Shown here: positions 1 through 9,581 of the stretch, one piece after another
Position numbering within the stretch: the first letter of the stretch is position 1
How the letters are laid out: every line of letters starts with the position of its first letter
Assembly: GCA_964630775.1 (NCBI GenBank)
Contig: CAZVYY010000027.1
Span: 1 to 64,000 of the forward strand
Source of the DNA: Anaeroglomus sp964630775
GTDB lineage: Bacteria; Planctomycetota; Phycisphaerae; Sedimentisphaerales; Anaerohalosphaeraceae
Direction of reading: 5' to 3'
Length of the DNA: 64,000 nucleotides
The notes under the pieces: generated by a model
What the model saw: only the letters and a program-made list of their open reading frames with translations
The model's database searches: none
Told to the model about the DNA's origin: nothing
Position numbers and translations under genes: made by a program

Positions 1-230
1 GTACTCCTGTCACGTGTATAATTTGCCCGCGGATTACCCCCCGCATCCACCCGGAACGACTCCAGCCCGACTCCGATAGCATGAAACTGGGCCTTCTGTT
101 TGACCACATAAGCGGTCTCGCCGATCTTATGAATGGCCGGAATCAGAAGGCTGATCATGATGGCGACAATCGCCAGGGCGGTCAGCATTTCCAACAGTGT
201 AAATCCGCGTATTGGTATCTCTCGTTTCAT
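1..230 (-). CDS. Type II secretion pseudopilin, 3' end beyond window
   Basis: N-terminal 76 residues of a pseudopilin whose C-terminus lies off the left edge. It begins MKREIPIRGFTLLEML, a class III prepilin leader: short basic stretch, glycine at -1, phenylalanine at +1 and glutamate at +5, followed by a hydrophobic helix of about 20 residues (LTALAIVAIMISLLIPAI). A prepilin peptidase would cut after RG. A GGAGAG ribosome site sits just upstream of the ATG. It is the last gene seen of a same-strand run of four pseudopilins after gspE and gspF, so it should be inserted in the inner membrane and polymerised by that machinery. The subtype cannot be told because the globular domain is missing. 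Confidence 0.88.
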   Translation of the reverse strand, partial: MKREIPIRGFTLLEMLTALAIVAIMISLLIPAIHKIGETAYVVKQKAQFHAIGVGLESFRVDAGGNPRANYTRDRS

Positions 231-283
231 TTTTCTCTCCGTCACAATCACGGTTTATAGGACGCCGCCCGCAGGCGGCCCCA

Positions 284-1252
284 TTAGTAATTGAAGTTGG
301 TAATATCGTCTTTGGTGCCGTACACACCATCATATCCTGCCGAAATCAGAATAAACGTATTGGCATTAAAGGATTTGTAATAATCCCGGTCCGGCTGAGC
401 GGTCTGGGTAATGATTTCATAAAACCGCTGGGCCCGTTGTGCATCCAGCGTATTGGTCGGGGTGTCGGGATTGACAAAATCCATATCAGGTTGATCGGGA
501 TCAGACAAGACCGGCAGCCTGACGAGTTCATAATTGTCATAATAGTTATAAACCCACTTTTCGGCCTGCTGGACGGTCGGATTGGTCACCAGCTTTCTCT
601 GGCTGTCGATCCGGAAAGGCTTGGCCTCATTGGCCCGGTAATACAGCACCGGCAGTCCGACTTTGATGGATTCGCTGTTAAGGACAATCTGATTCTTGTT
701 AAAAACGTCGGTAATCACCGGGGATCTTAGCTGGGCCTGCAGGGTGGTCGGATTTGCCGGGGATGGATAGATATTGGTCCCGCCGCTGCCGCCCCACAAT
801 TCCTGAATGGTGTAAACTCCGCTGTATTTGAATTCCACATACGGGCCTTTCCGGCGGCGGAGACTGGCCTGCACCGAAGCATCGTACAGATCGGCCGGAA
901 CCAGCGGATTGTAATTCTTGTCGTTGGGAGGATACCAGCCCGTCTGAGGCTCAACACCATACCCATCCCGTCCGACCAGGGCTTCAGCCATCCGCTGGGC
1001 ACCGCATACCACCTGGCCGCCGTTAAAGATTTGATTGGAAAACGGATAGCCGTCAAAATCCTTGGCGAATAACTCCAGCCCGATATCCATCGCCTTCAGT
1101 TCCGCCTTCTGCCGCAGGTTTTTGGCGGTGATCGTGGCCTTGCGCATCCCAATAGCCATCAATCCCACCAGCATGGAGATGATTGCAACCACCGTCAGCA
1201 GTTCAATCAGCGTGAACGCTTTTTCATTCAATTGTTTTGGAATCCGTTTCAT
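284..1252 (-). CDS. Type II secretion pseudopilin (GspG-like C-terminus)
   Basis: 322-residue pseudopilin. The leader MKRIPKQLNEKAFTLIELLT has alanine rather than the usual glycine at -1, then FTLIE with Glu+5 and a hydrophobic helix. The C-terminus ends in SAGYDGVYGTKDDITNFNY, which resembles the calcium-binding loop of the major pseudopilin GspG (SAGxDGxxGTxDDI). At 322 residues it is over twice the length of a classical GspG; the extra residues form a large polar globular region, as is usual for planctomycete prepilin-like proteins. It lies in the gspE-gspF-pseudopilin run. Role as a pseudopilus subunit is inferred; major or minor status is unknown. Confidence 0.87.
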   Translation of the reverse strand: MKRIPKQLNEKAFTLIELLTVVAIISMLVGLMAIGMRKATITAKNLRQKAELKAMDIGLELFAKDFDGYPFSNQIFNGGQVVCGAQRMAEALVGRDGYGVEPQTGWYPPNDKNYNPLVPADLYDASVQASLRRRKGPYVEFKYSGVYTIQELWGGSGGTNIYPSPANPTTLQAQLRSPVITDVFNKNQIVLNSESIKVGLPVLYYRANEAKPFRIDSQRKLVTNPTVQQAEKWVYNYYDNYELVRLPVLSDPDQPDMDFVNPDTPTNTLDAQRAQRFYEIITQTAQPDRDYYKSFNANTFILISAGYDGVYGTKDDITNFNY

Positions 1253-1413
1253 CTGGTCTTCCCTGTTTTATTCGTTTTGTTTTCTCGCCTCGGCGGCAGG
1301 GCCGCCTGTTTAGTCTCATCGAACTTGAAATTTTCCGATTCGTCGCGGCTAAGTACAGTCGCATCAACCACGTACTGCTTTTGCTCGCGGAAGAACCATA
1401 CCCAATGGGCATA

Positions 1414-1989
1414 TTATTGATTGCTCAGGTCATCGGAAGTCCCGAAAATCTTATCCGGCCCGGCCGACATAATCTTCGGATACGGGTAATTGTCCAGATA
1501 CTCATACCGCAAACTCATGCCCCAGGCGTCGATAAAGCGAGGCACAGTATACGTTACCCCCCCAATGACCATTTTGATCTGCTTGCCAGTCGCATCCAGA
1601 GTGCTTATCATTCGGTCAGACAGCGTATCCAAAATCGCCTTGCTGTCGCCGCAGCGATTCAGATAGTAATATAAGGCGGCGCTGGAAGCATCATTATCAG
1701 TCAAGGTTCCACTGGTAATGTCCGCCTTCAGATCTGTTTTAAAATGGTCTAAACTATACGGATCGGCAATGGCGTCCCCGGTTTCATCACTGTTCTTGAA
1801 CGGAAACGCCCGGTACTGCTCGTGGTACTGCTCCAGGGCGGTATTGATAATCTCGATGGCCGAAGCGGTAAGCTGTGTCTCGGAACGGGTGCGCAGATAC
1901 TGCCCCGTTCCGGCCAATACTCCCACCAGGATCATAATAATGGCCAGCGTGACAAGAACTTCTATCAATGTAAAGGCGTTTTTACGCAT
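1414..1989 (-). CDS. Type II secretion pseudopilin (short, GspG-like)
   Basis: 191-residue pseudopilin. It starts MRKNAFTLIEVLVTLAIIMI: basic leader, alanine at -1, Phe+1 and Glu+5, then a membrane helix. The C-terminal tail carries SAGPDKIFGTSDDLSNQ, matching the GspG calcium loop. Of the four pseudopilins in this cluster it is closest in size to a canonical GspG (about 140-150 residues), so it is the best candidate for the major subunit; that is inference. It sits between two longer pseudopilins on the same strand, separated by 160-230 bp spacers in which I see no gene. Confidence 0.87.
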   Translation of the reverse strand: MRKNAFTLIEVLVTLAIIMILVGVLAGTGQYLRTRSETQLTASAIEIINTALEQYHEQYRAFPFKNSDETGDAIADPYSLDHFKTDLKADITSGTLTDNDASSAALYYYLNRCGDSKAILDTLSDRMISTLDATGKQIKMVIGGVTYTVPRFIDAWGMSLRYEYLDNYPYPKIMSAGPDKIFGTSDDLSNQ

Positions 1990-2219
1990 TACTGCATCAA
2001 TCCGGCAGACCTGTTTCTGCTATCTGTCTTGACTTGTTATCTGCTGCTCCGCATCTGTTTTTGTCCGGATGCGTTCGGACCCTCGGCGAGAAATAACGTC
2101 AGTTGTTCCCCCGGTTGACATTATTTCCTATAGGACTCATTGACCTGTCTATTTCTGATTCCGTCAGCACAAGCTCCCCTTCTGCCGCCGACAGGTCAAA
2201 TATCACTTGTATTCCGTGA

Positions 2220-3227
2220 CTACTGCTGGCTGCCTTTTTCGAAGTTGAAAATATCGTCAGCGGTGCCGTAGAGTTCATCCTTGCCCGCCGATACCAGAAT
2301 ATACGAATCCGCCCGATAGGGACGAAGGATTCCTCTGGGATTCGCAGCCGTCACCGTTGATTGCTGAACCTGCTTGTTGAGAATCATATTCTCAAAATTC
2401 TCGTAGGCAGAACCCGTTATGGTACCGGTAACCGATTCTAATTCATGCGTATCGGCTGCATCTGTTGTACCCAGGCAAACGAGAGCACGGTTGTCATCAT
2501 AATTGTAAATATCGTTTTTATAGTTGCCATCCACGGTAAAATCCTGAAGGGTATAATTGATGCGTGCCTTGAAGTACAGAATCGGCATGCCTGTTTTTTT
2601 GCCCGAAGTACGGTTTTTGGCATACACATCGCAGAGCACATAATTCGTTCCCAAAAAGGTGCCGGAGGCTCCACCCTTACTGGCAGAAAGATTGTTATTA
2701 TAGACATCCTGCATACGGAATGCGTTGGCGTTTTCCATATCGATGTACTTCTTGCGGTTCTTGATATTTTCATCTCTGCTCTTTTCCGAATCCGTACCGG
2801 CTTGAAGACCGTTGTTGGTGTCATAGACCCAGGCATACGCATTAAATGTCGGATTCTGGAAATAATTCATTCCATCGGAACGGAAACCCGAACGCGGATG
2901 GAATCCCAGCAAATCCCAGCCAACCATGGCCTCGGCCAGTTTCTGAGCTCCGCCATAATTCATATTATCCGCCTGTAATGGGGCAACGACAGCAGGGGCA
3001 CTGGCTCCACGATTGTCGTAAGAATCAGGATAGGCCCCGAAATCCGTCTTGAACATCTCCAGCGCGACATCGATGCTGTGGAACTGCGATTTCTGCTGAA
3101 CCTGCTTGGAATAATCCTTGACCTGATTCAGAGCCGGAACCAGCAGGCCGATGAGGATGGCGATAATCCCCATCACCGTCAGCATTTCCACAATGGTAAA
3201 GCCTTTGTTTTGACCTGTTCTTTTCAT
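2220..3227 (-). CDS. Type II secretion pseudopilin (GspG-like C-terminus)
   Basis: 335-residue pseudopilin, first of the four after gspF. The leader is MKRTGQNKGFTIVEMLTVMG with Gly-1, Phe+1 and Glu+5. A membrane helix follows (IIAILIGLLVPAL), then a stretch predicted to be helical and a large globular part. The C-terminus has SAGKDELYGTADDIFNFEKG, the calcium-loop signature shared with the two downstream pseudopilins. That shared tail suggests the set arose by duplication. An AAGGA-type ribosome site precedes the ATG. The gene is 86 bp downstream of gspF and probably shares its transcript. Confidence 0.88.
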   Translation of the reverse strand: MKRTGQNKGFTIVEMLTVMGIIAILIGLLVPALNQVKDYSKQVQQKSQFHSIDVALEMFKTDFGAYPDSYDNRGASAPAVVAPLQADNMNYGGAQKLAEAMVGWDLLGFHPRSGFRSDGMNYFQNPTFNAYAWVYDTNNGLQAGTDSEKSRDENIKNRKKYIDMENANAFRMQDVYNNNLSASKGGASGTFLGTNYVLCDVYAKNRTSGKKTGMPILYFKARINYTLQDFTVDGNYKNDIYNYDDNRALVCLGTTDAADTHELESVTGTITGSAYENFENMILNKQVQQSTVTAANPRGILRPYRADSYILVSAGKDELYGTADDIFNFEKGSQQ

Positions 3228-3313
3228 CGTTTTTCCTTTCTAATCAATTATGGCAAGTATAGCGTTATGGTTCATTCCCATCGCCGGCCAGCCGGCGATA
3301 TCCTTATTTGGCA

Positions 3314-4570
3314 TTACATCAGCACCTGAATCATCTTGACCATCGGCAGGAACATGGCCAGCACGATGGTGCCGACCATACCACCCAGCATTAGAATCAT
3401 CATCGGCTCCAGAAGGCTCATCATCGAACCGACCAGCACGTCCGCTTCTTCATCGAAGTTGTCGGCCACCTTCATCAGCATTTTGTCCAGGTCGCCTGTT
3501 TCTTCACCCACGTCCACCATGTTGACCACGATGGAGTCCACCGTCTTGCTCTGACGCAGGGGATTGGCAAACGTATCGCCCTGGCGAATCGCCGCCTGCA
3601 CCTTGCCGAGCATTTTGGAATAGACCTCATTGTCGGCGGTTTCACGGGTAATATTGATCGCCTCCAGAATCGGAACACCGGCGCCAATCAGCGTCGCCAG
3701 CGTGCGGCACCAGCGGGCCACCGCGGTTTTATAGACAATCTTTTTCATGACAGGCAGGCGAAGTTTAATCCAGTCCATGGCAAATCGCCCTGCCTTGAAC
3801 TGACGAATAAATTTAAACAGGGAGAAAATAACAAACGGCGTGAGAGCCACCATACCCGCATTCAGGCCCTTTCGACCCAGCAGCCATTTGCTGATATTCA
3901 GCAGGCCCTGGGTCAGTGCCGGCAGGCCCGCCTTGCCGTCGGACATATCAGCGAGCACTTCCGAGAACGTCGGCACGATGAAAATCATCAGGCCCAGCAC
4001 GATAAACATCGCCGCCGTCATCACCACCGCCGGGTACACCATGGCGCCCTTGATTTTGGATTTAAGCTTTTCGGCTTTTTCCATGAAGTCGGCAACACGG
4101 GCCAGAATCACATCCAGCACACCGCCGACCTCACCAGCCGCCACCATGTTCACAAACAGGCGGTTGAAGCAGCGGGGGTATTTGCTCAGCGCTTCCGACA
4201 GCGTCGAACCGCCTTCAATATCATCGGCGACATACCCGATAATCCGTTTGAACGGCCCTTTTTTCTGCTGTTCCTCAAGAATTCGCAGAGACCGCAGAAT
4301 CGCCAGACCCGCATCCTGCAGGGTGGAAAGCTGCCGGGCAAACTGGGTCACGACCTTGATTTTGATTTTCTTGTTGGCGCCCTTGCGCTTCGGAGCGGCC
4401 GCGGCGGCTTTCACGGCAACTTTTTTTCCAGCGCCATGCGCCCTGACCTTGGTCGGAAACAGCCCTTTGTTGCGGATTTTGCTGATCGCCTCTTTACTGC
4501 TCAGAGCCTCGATCTCCGCTTTCACCTCATTGCCTTTGGCGTCCAGCGCCACATATTCAAAAGTAGGCAT
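3314..4570 (-). CDS. gspF: Type II secretion / type IV pilus inner-membrane platform protein GspF/PilC
   Basis: 418-residue polytopic inner-membrane platform protein, the usual length for GspF/PilC (about 400). It has the tandem T2SSF architecture: a first cytoplasmic helical domain (about residues 70-195) followed by a membrane segment (VVMTAAMFIVLGLMIFIVP), and a second domain (about 270-390) ending in a C-terminal membrane helix (MILMLGGMVGTIVLAMFLPM). The N-terminus MPTFEYVALDAKGNEV is typical of the family. An unusual Lys/Ala-rich linker (about residues 45-70) joins the N-terminal strand region to the first domain. It connects the GspE ATPase to pseudopilin assembly. It begins 12 bp after gspE, so the two are surely cotranscribed. 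Confidence 0.95.
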   Translation of the reverse strand: MPTFEYVALDAKGNEVKAEIEALSSKEAISKIRNKGLFPTKVRAHGAGKKVAVKAAAAAPKRKGANKKIKIKVVTQFARQLSTLQDAGLAILRSLRILEEQQKKGPFKRIIGYVADDIEGGSTLSEALSKYPRCFNRLFVNMVAAGEVGGVLDVILARVADFMEKAEKLKSKIKGAMVYPAVVMTAAMFIVLGLMIFIVPTFSEVLADMSDGKAGLPALTQGLLNISKWLLGRKGLNAGMVALTPFVIFSLFKFIRQFKAGRFAMDWIKLRLPVMKKIVYKTAVARWCRTLATLIGAGVPILEAINITRETADNEVYSKMLGKVQAAIRQGDTFANPLRQSKTVDSIVVNMVDVGEETGDLDKMLMKVADNFDEEADVLVGSMMSLLEPMMILMLGGMVGTIVLAMFLPMVKMIQVLM

Positions 4571-4582
4571 CGTACACCTCCG

Positions 4583-6331
4583 TTATTCTTCTGCCGCAAT
4601 GGTTTCGCGGCCAACTTCATCAATCGTGGTAATGCCGTCATAAATCAGTGCCAGGCCGTTTTCACGCAGTGTTTTCATCCCGGCGCGTCGGGCCGCCTCA
4701 CGCAGCACCGACGTCGAGGCGTGATTCATGATCAAATCACGGATTTCATCATTAAATATCATGATTTCATAAATACCCGTACGCCCCTTGTATCCGGTAT
4801 TATTGCAGTTTTCACAGCCCCGGCCGTAATAGAGCTTCTTGCCCTTGATGTCTTCATGCGTCAGTTCCAGTTCCATCAACTGTTCTTCCGACGGGGTATA
4901 TTCGGTCTTGCAGTGATTGCATATTTTACGTACCAGACGCTGGGCAATGATGCCTTCCATGGTCGCTGTGACCAGGAATGTCTCCAGTCCAAGGTCCAGA
5001 AGACGGGCAATCGTGCTGGGGGCGTCATTGGTGTGCAGCGTCGTAAACACAAGGTGACCGGTCAGAGAGGCCTGAATGGAGATTTCCGCCGTTTCGAGAT
5101 CGCGGACTTCACCGACCATACAGATATCCGGGTCCTGACGCAGAATCGAACGCAGGCATCGGGCAAAAGTCAGTCCAATCTCCGGACGAATCTGAACCTG
5201 AATAAGGCCGTCGATATCATATTCCACCGGGTTTTCCGTGGTAATGATTTTCGTATCAATGGTATTGAGTGCCTTCAGACAGGAATACAACGTCGTTGTT
5301 TTGCCGGAACCGGTTGGCCCTGTCACAATCACAATGCCGTTGGGCTTATTGATAAGCTGATTGACCATCTCCAGTTCGCGCGGACGCAAACCCAGCATAT
5401 CCAGCCGCAAATCCACCTGGGTTCGGTCCAGAACACGAAGCACGACGCTTTCACCAAACATCGTCGGCAACACGCTGACACGCAGGTCAATCGGATTGCC
5501 GCCGACTACCAGCGGAATACGTCCGTCCTGCGGCAGACGACGTTCTGCGATATCCAGGTTGGCCATAACCTTAATACGGCTGGACAAGGCGACCGCAATG
5601 CTCTTGGGCGGCGGCACCATTTCATACAGCACACCGTCAATACGATACCGCATCTTAAACTCATCTTCGAACGGCTCAAAATGGATATCCGACGCCTTGT
5701 CACGAATCGCCTGTAAAAGGACATAATTGAGCAGTTTCTTGACCGGATTGGACTCCGCCAATTCCTTGATATCTTCCAGGTCGATGCTCTCGCCGCGTCC
5801 CTGGAATTGCTTGAGGGTCTGGTCCCCTTCGATTTCACCGATCAGATCGCCAAGACCTTCTTTATCTTCTTTATAATATTTATCCAGGGCGGCCGTCAAA
5901 GCGTCCGTATCCGTCACTTTGGATTCTACCGAAAAACCCAGCAGCGTGCTTAAATCATCGGTCGCACGGAAGTTGTCCGGATTATCGATGGCCACGGTAA
6001 TACGATTATTGGATTTATCATGCTTGAGGGGAAATATGCGATAACTGCGAGCCATTTGTGCGGGAATTTGATCGATCACGGCTTGCGGAATTTCCAGGCT
6101 TTCCAGATCCACATACTCCATTCCACGCTGCCCAGCCAGTGCAATCCGCAAGTCTTTGGGCGTAACAAATCCCTTTTCAACAAAAACTTCGCCGAGCTTG
6201 ACTTGCCCTTTGCGCTCTTCCTGAATCTTAAGACATTCATGGACCTTCTCTCGAGTCAGCAATCCCATCTTGATCAGGATGCGACCGATTGTTCTGCCTT
6301 TTAATTCACTAACTGGAGGTATTTTAGCCAT
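4583..6331 (-). CDS. gspE: Type II secretion / pilus assembly ATPase GspE/PilB
   Basis: 582-residue assembly ATPase of the cytoplasmic hexamer that drives pseudopilus extension. Visible parts: N-terminal MshEN/GspE-N domain (residues about 10-160), then the PilB/GspE core with Walker A GPTGSGKTTT (about 338-347), Asp box, Walker B DICMVGEVRD (about 402-411), His box (GHLVFTTLHTNDA), and the tetracysteine zinc motif CNHC plus CENC (about 471-509), a mark of GspE/PilB rather than PilT. The ribosome site GGGAG precedes the ATG by 8 bp. It is transcribed from a good sigma-70 promoter at 6378-6406 and followed by gspF and four pseudopilins. It is paralogous to the ATPase at 7815-9536. Confidence 0.95.
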   Translation of the reverse strand: MAKIPPVSELKGRTIGRILIKMGLLTREKVHECLKIQEERKGQVKLGEVFVEKGFVTPKDLRIALAGQRGMEYVDLESLEIPQAVIDQIPAQMARSYRIFPLKHDKSNNRITVAIDNPDNFRATDDLSTLLGFSVESKVTDTDALTAALDKYYKEDKEGLGDLIGEIEGDQTLKQFQGRGESIDLEDIKELAESNPVKKLLNYVLLQAIRDKASDIHFEPFEDEFKMRYRIDGVLYEMVPPPKSIAVALSSRIKVMANLDIAERRLPQDGRIPLVVGGNPIDLRVSVLPTMFGESVVLRVLDRTQVDLRLDMLGLRPRELEMVNQLINKPNGIVIVTGPTGSGKTTTLYSCLKALNTIDTKIITTENPVEYDIDGLIQVQIRPEIGLTFARCLRSILRQDPDICMVGEVRDLETAEISIQASLTGHLVFTTLHTNDAPSTIARLLDLGLETFLVTATMEGIIAQRLVRKICNHCKTEYTPSEEQLMELELTHEDIKGKKLYYGRGCENCNNTGYKGRTGIYEIMIFNDEIRDLIMNHASTSVLREAARRAGMKTLRENGLALIYDGITTIDEVGRETIAAEE

Positions 6332-6377
6332 TTCATTTACTCCCGAGCCTTAGTCATTAAAGGCCTCGTACTTTAAT

Positions 6378-6406
6378 ATTATAAGCCCTTAAAATTCTTT
6401 CGGCAA
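6378..6406 (-). promoter_or_regulatory. Sigma-70-type promoter for the gspE-gspF-pseudopilin operon
   Basis: On the minus strand, -35 TTGCCG (6401-6406), a 17-bp spacer and a perfect -10 TATAAT (6378-6383). The start point would be near 6371, giving a leader of about 40 nt before the gspE ATG at 6331. Confidence 0.65.
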
Positions 6407-6597
6407 ACGAATACACTCGATGACACTTGGTATAATTAACATTTAACGTTATTTTCTATTTGAATAAGGCATATTCTTAAAAAAACAGCGTTTTTAATTT
6501 AGACCTCGTTAAACTTTTATAGTCATTATTTTCATAATTTTTGATTAGACACCCGGCATATTTTATATACAAAAAGAGAGGTTATTTCTTTTGCCAT
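6407..6597. other. AT-rich intergenic spacer, no gene seen
   Basis: Spacer between the gspE promoter and the pilT terminator. It is strongly AT-rich, with no ORF of note and no clear repeat. It may act as an upstream element for the gspE promoter; nothing else is supported. Confidence 0.6.
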
Positions 6598-6622
6598 AAA
6601 AAAAGGCCGATTTTGTCGGCCA
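6598..6622 (-). terminator. Rho-independent terminator after pilT
   Basis: On the minus strand a GGCCGA/TCGGCC hairpin (arms 6616-6621 and 6605-6610) with a 5-nt loop, followed by a run of seven T (6598-6604). It lies 25 bp beyond the pilT stop and separates the pilB-pilT unit from the gspE operon. Confidence 0.85.
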
Positions 6623-6646
6623 TGTAAGACCCAAAAGAGAAAAGAA

Positions 6647-7783
6647 TTAACCCTGCAATACAGGACCATACTCTTCTTCAATTGATTTCTTGGCGTGTTG
6701 ACCTAAAGATTGTCCTAATTTTTTCTCTGCTTTTTCAAGAAGCGCCGCCGGGTATCTTGCCTTGTCCAGCATTTCTTCAACGCCGATAAGTTCTTTATCA
6801 TATAATTCCCACAAATGATCATCCAGTAACTGCATGCCGATTTTTTTACCAATTTGGATGCTGGATTCGATACGATAGGTCTTATTTTCACGAATCAGGT
6901 TGGCAATAGCAGGAGTGACCACCATAAACTCATACGCCGCAACACGGCCTTTTCCTACCTTTTTCGGGCACAATGTCTGGCTGAGCACAGCAATTAAGTT
7001 GGTGCTTAGCTGAACGCGAATCTGTTCCTGCTGGCTGACGGGAAAGGCATCCACGATACGGTTGATGGTACCCTGGCAACCCGTGGTGTGCAGAGTTCCA
7101 AACACCAAGTGGCCGGTTTCAGCGGCTGTAATCGCCGCTTCGATGGTTTCAAGGTCACGCATTTCGCCGACCAGCACCACATCCGGGTCCTGACGCAAAG
7201 AACGACGCAGTGCCTCGGCAAAAGTGGGCGTATCCAGCCCCACTTCACGCTGATTGATAACCGATTTTTTGTGATTATGGTAATATTCAATCGGTTCTTC
7301 GATGGTCACAATATGATGGTCCATATTCTCGTTAATATAGTTAATCATACTGGCCAGGGTGGTCGTTTTTCCGGACCCCGTCGGCCCTGTCACGAGGAAC
7401 AATCCTCTCGGACGGCGGCACAAGGCGGCACAGATCTTGGGCAAACCGATCTGTTCGAAACTTAGCAGGGCCGATGGAATCAAACGCAGCACCATCGAGA
7501 TATAGCCCTTCTGACGGAAGACGGCAGTTCTAAAACGCCCGGCATCGCCAAAAGCGAAACCAAAGTCAGTACTTCCCACTTCCTGGAGTTCCTGCTGGTT
7601 TTTTTCGGGAGTAATACTTTTCATTAATGCCACCGTATCATCCGGCTCCAGAACCTTGGTTTCCAGTGAACGCAGCCGTCCACTTAAACGAAGAACCGGA
7701 GGGCGGCCTACGACAATATGAATGTCAGAGCCGCCCATTTTGATACAGGCTTCCAATAATCGGTCAATATGAAGCGACGCCAT
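6647..7783 (-). CDS. pilT: Type IV pilus retraction ATPase PilT
   Basis: 378-residue retraction ATPase, near the usual PilT length (about 345-380). It lacks the GspE N-terminal domain and the tetracysteine motif and starts directly with the PAS-like region (GGSDIHIVVGRPP). Walker A GPTGSGKTTT is at about 133-142, Walker B is DVVLVGEMRD, and the His box is GHLVFGTLHT. The C-terminal AIRNLIRE motif needed for retraction is present as AIANLIRE. It starts 31 bp downstream of a second PilB/GspE-type ATPase and ends in a strong terminator, so pilB-pilT form a two-gene unit. A retraction ATPase argues for a real dynamic type IV pilus rather than a pure secretion pseudopilus. Confidence 0.95.
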   Translation of the reverse strand: MASLHIDRLLEACIKMGGSDIHIVVGRPPVLRLSGRLRSLETKVLEPDDTVALMKSITPEKNQQELQEVGSTDFGFAFGDAGRFRTAVFRQKGYISMVLRLIPSALLSFEQIGLPKICAALCRRPRGLFLVTGPTGSGKTTTLASMINYINENMDHHIVTIEEPIEYYHNHKKSVINQREVGLDTPTFAEALRRSLRQDPDVVLVGEMRDLETIEAAITAAETGHLVFGTLHTTGCQGTINRIVDAFPVSQQEQIRVQLSTNLIAVLSQTLCPKKVGKGRVAAYEFMVVTPAIANLIRENKTYRIESSIQIGKKIGMQLLDDHLWELYDKELIGVEEMLDKARYPAALLEKAEKKLGQSLGQHAKKSIEEEYGPVLQG

Positions 7784-7814
7784 AGTACAATCCTATAATC
7801 TCAATAAAACCATG

Positions 7815-9536
7815 TCATCCCGCCTGATCCACAACAAGACCTTCGGCCTGTGTAACGCGGGACACTTCTTCGGGTGTTGTGATGCCTTTGAATACTTTCA
7901 ATCGTCCATCTTCAAGCAGTGACCGCATACCGCTGGCCAGAGCCACTTTTCGCAGAGCACTGGTTGGAGCCCGCGTGAAAGCCAGTTCTCGAATCTGGTT
8001 ATTCATTTCAAGCATTTCAAAAATAGCGATACGGCCTTTATAGCCAGTCCCGGAACATCGCTGACAACCGGCCCCCTTGTAAATGGGGTGTTTTCGCAAA
8101 TCTTCCGGTGTAATATTCATCAATCGCAGAAAATGCGGGTCGGGATGCTGGTCCACTGTCTTGCATTCTTTGCAGATCACACGTACCAGACGCTGAGCCA
8201 TGATAGCCTGAATGGAACTGGCCACAAGGAACGGCTTGACGCCCATATCAATCAGACGGGTAATGGCACCGGGGGCATCATTGGTGTGCAGGGTGCTGAA
8301 TACCAGGTGGCCGGTCAGTGCAGCCTGAATGGCGATATCGGCCACAACACCGTCACGAATTTCACCGATAAGGATAATATTGGGAGCCTGACGCAGCATA
8401 GACCGCAGGATCTTCTCGAATGTCAAGCCGATATCCGTTCGGATCTGGCACTGATTGATTCCCTTAATGTTATATTCGACAGGGTCTTCCGCGGTAATAA
8501 TTTTCTTGTCGGGACGGTTCAGTTCCTGCAATGCAGAATACAGTGTTGTCGTTTTGCCGCTTCCGGTTGGGCCTGTCACAAGGAAAATACCGTTGGGTCG
8601 GCGAATAATTTTCGTGAACCGCTCGTAGTTATCTTCCTCGAAACCAATGGCCTGAATACCAATATTCACTGAATCGGGACGCAAAATACGCAATACGGTA
8701 CTTTCCCCATGATAAGCCGGCAGCGCCGAGACACGGAAGTCAATATCCTGAGCGTCAATATTGCGTTTGATACGTCCGTCCTGCGGCAGACGGCGTTCGC
8801 CGATATCCATGCCGGACATAATTTTGACACGAGCCAGCACGGGTGCCTGCATGTTTTTGGGAATATTGTCACGTTCCACGCAGACGCCGTCAATACGATA
8901 TCGCACACGAACCCGGTCCACCATGGGTTCGATATGAATATCACTGGCCCTCATACGCACGGCCTCATCAATAATCAAATTAACCAGACGAATGACCGGG
9001 CCATCATCTTCCTCGCCGCTCATTTCCGCCCGGCGAATTTCAGCCTGGAGCGTCTTGCCTGCCGCCGCCAGTTCGGCCGCGGTTGCATCGATGCTATTGC
9101 GAACCGCATCCAGACGGTTATTGATATAGTTATCAATTTTTGTCGGCGAAGCCAGACAGCAATTGAGTTCTGCATTCAGACGGAAGCGAAGCAAGTCCAG
9201 CAAATCCAAATCCAGAGGGTCTTTGATGATGAGTTTGAGAGTGCCGTTGTCTTTGCTGACAGGCAGGATGCGATGTTTTTTGATTAATTCTTCCGGAATT
9301 AGCTGCTTTGCATTTTCGGGGATTTCGATCTTATCCAAATCTACATAATCCATCCCGAACTGCTTGGCCAGGGCTTCAAAGACCTGGTCTTCATTGGCCA
9401 ATCCCATCTGGATAAGCATCTCACCCAGACGTTTATTGGATTCCTTGGCCTTTTTTATGGCCTTTATGAGATTCTCTTTATCGACAAGCCCCTTGGAATA
9501 GAGAATCTCGCCTAAATGTCTCCTCTTTTTTATCAT
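7815..9536 (-). CDS. Type IV pilus assembly ATPase PilB/GspE family (second copy)
   Basis: 573-residue extension ATPase paralogous to the gspE product at 4583-6331. The N-terminal MshEN domain (LGEILYSKGLVDKENLIKA) is followed by the core with Walker A GPTGSGKTTT (about 330-340), Walker B NIILIGEIRD, His box GHLVFSTLHTNDA and the zinc motif CKEC ... CQRC. Two assembly ATPases next to each other suggest either two machines (secretion and pilus) or stage-specific motors sharing one platform. It is paired with pilT, so I favour a pilus role (PilB), but the assignment between PilB and GspE is not settled by sequence alone. It has its own promoter at 9582-9609. Confidence 0.93.
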   Translation of the reverse strand: MIKKRRHLGEILYSKGLVDKENLIKAIKKAKESNKRLGEMLIQMGLANEDQVFEALAKQFGMDYVDLDKIEIPENAKQLIPEELIKKHRILPVSKDNGTLKLIIKDPLDLDLLDLLRFRLNAELNCCLASPTKIDNYINNRLDAVRNSIDATAAELAAAGKTLQAEIRRAEMSGEEDDGPVIRLVNLIIDEAVRMRASDIHIEPMVDRVRVRYRIDGVCVERDNIPKNMQAPVLARVKIMSGMDIGERRLPQDGRIKRNIDAQDIDFRVSALPAYHGESTVLRILRPDSVNIGIQAIGFEEDNYERFTKIIRRPNGIFLVTGPTGSGKTTTLYSALQELNRPDKKIITAEDPVEYNIKGINQCQIRTDIGLTFEKILRSMLRQAPNIILIGEIRDGVVADIAIQAALTGHLVFSTLHTNDAPGAITRLIDMGVKPFLVASSIQAIMAQRLVRVICKECKTVDQHPDPHFLRLMNITPEDLRKHPIYKGAGCQRCSGTGYKGRIAIFEMLEMNNQIRELAFTRAPTSALRKVALASGMRSLLEDGRLKVFKGITTPEEVSRVTQAEGLVVDQAG

Positions 9537-9581
9537 TCGGTCCTTTCTATCCGCAATTTGCCCGAATTTCTTAAAAAATAT

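Noticed and set aside
4436..5716. 426-codon plus-strand open frame opposite gspE/gspF
   Set aside because: It is a mirror of conserved codons of gspE and gspF; the real genes have complete family motifs.
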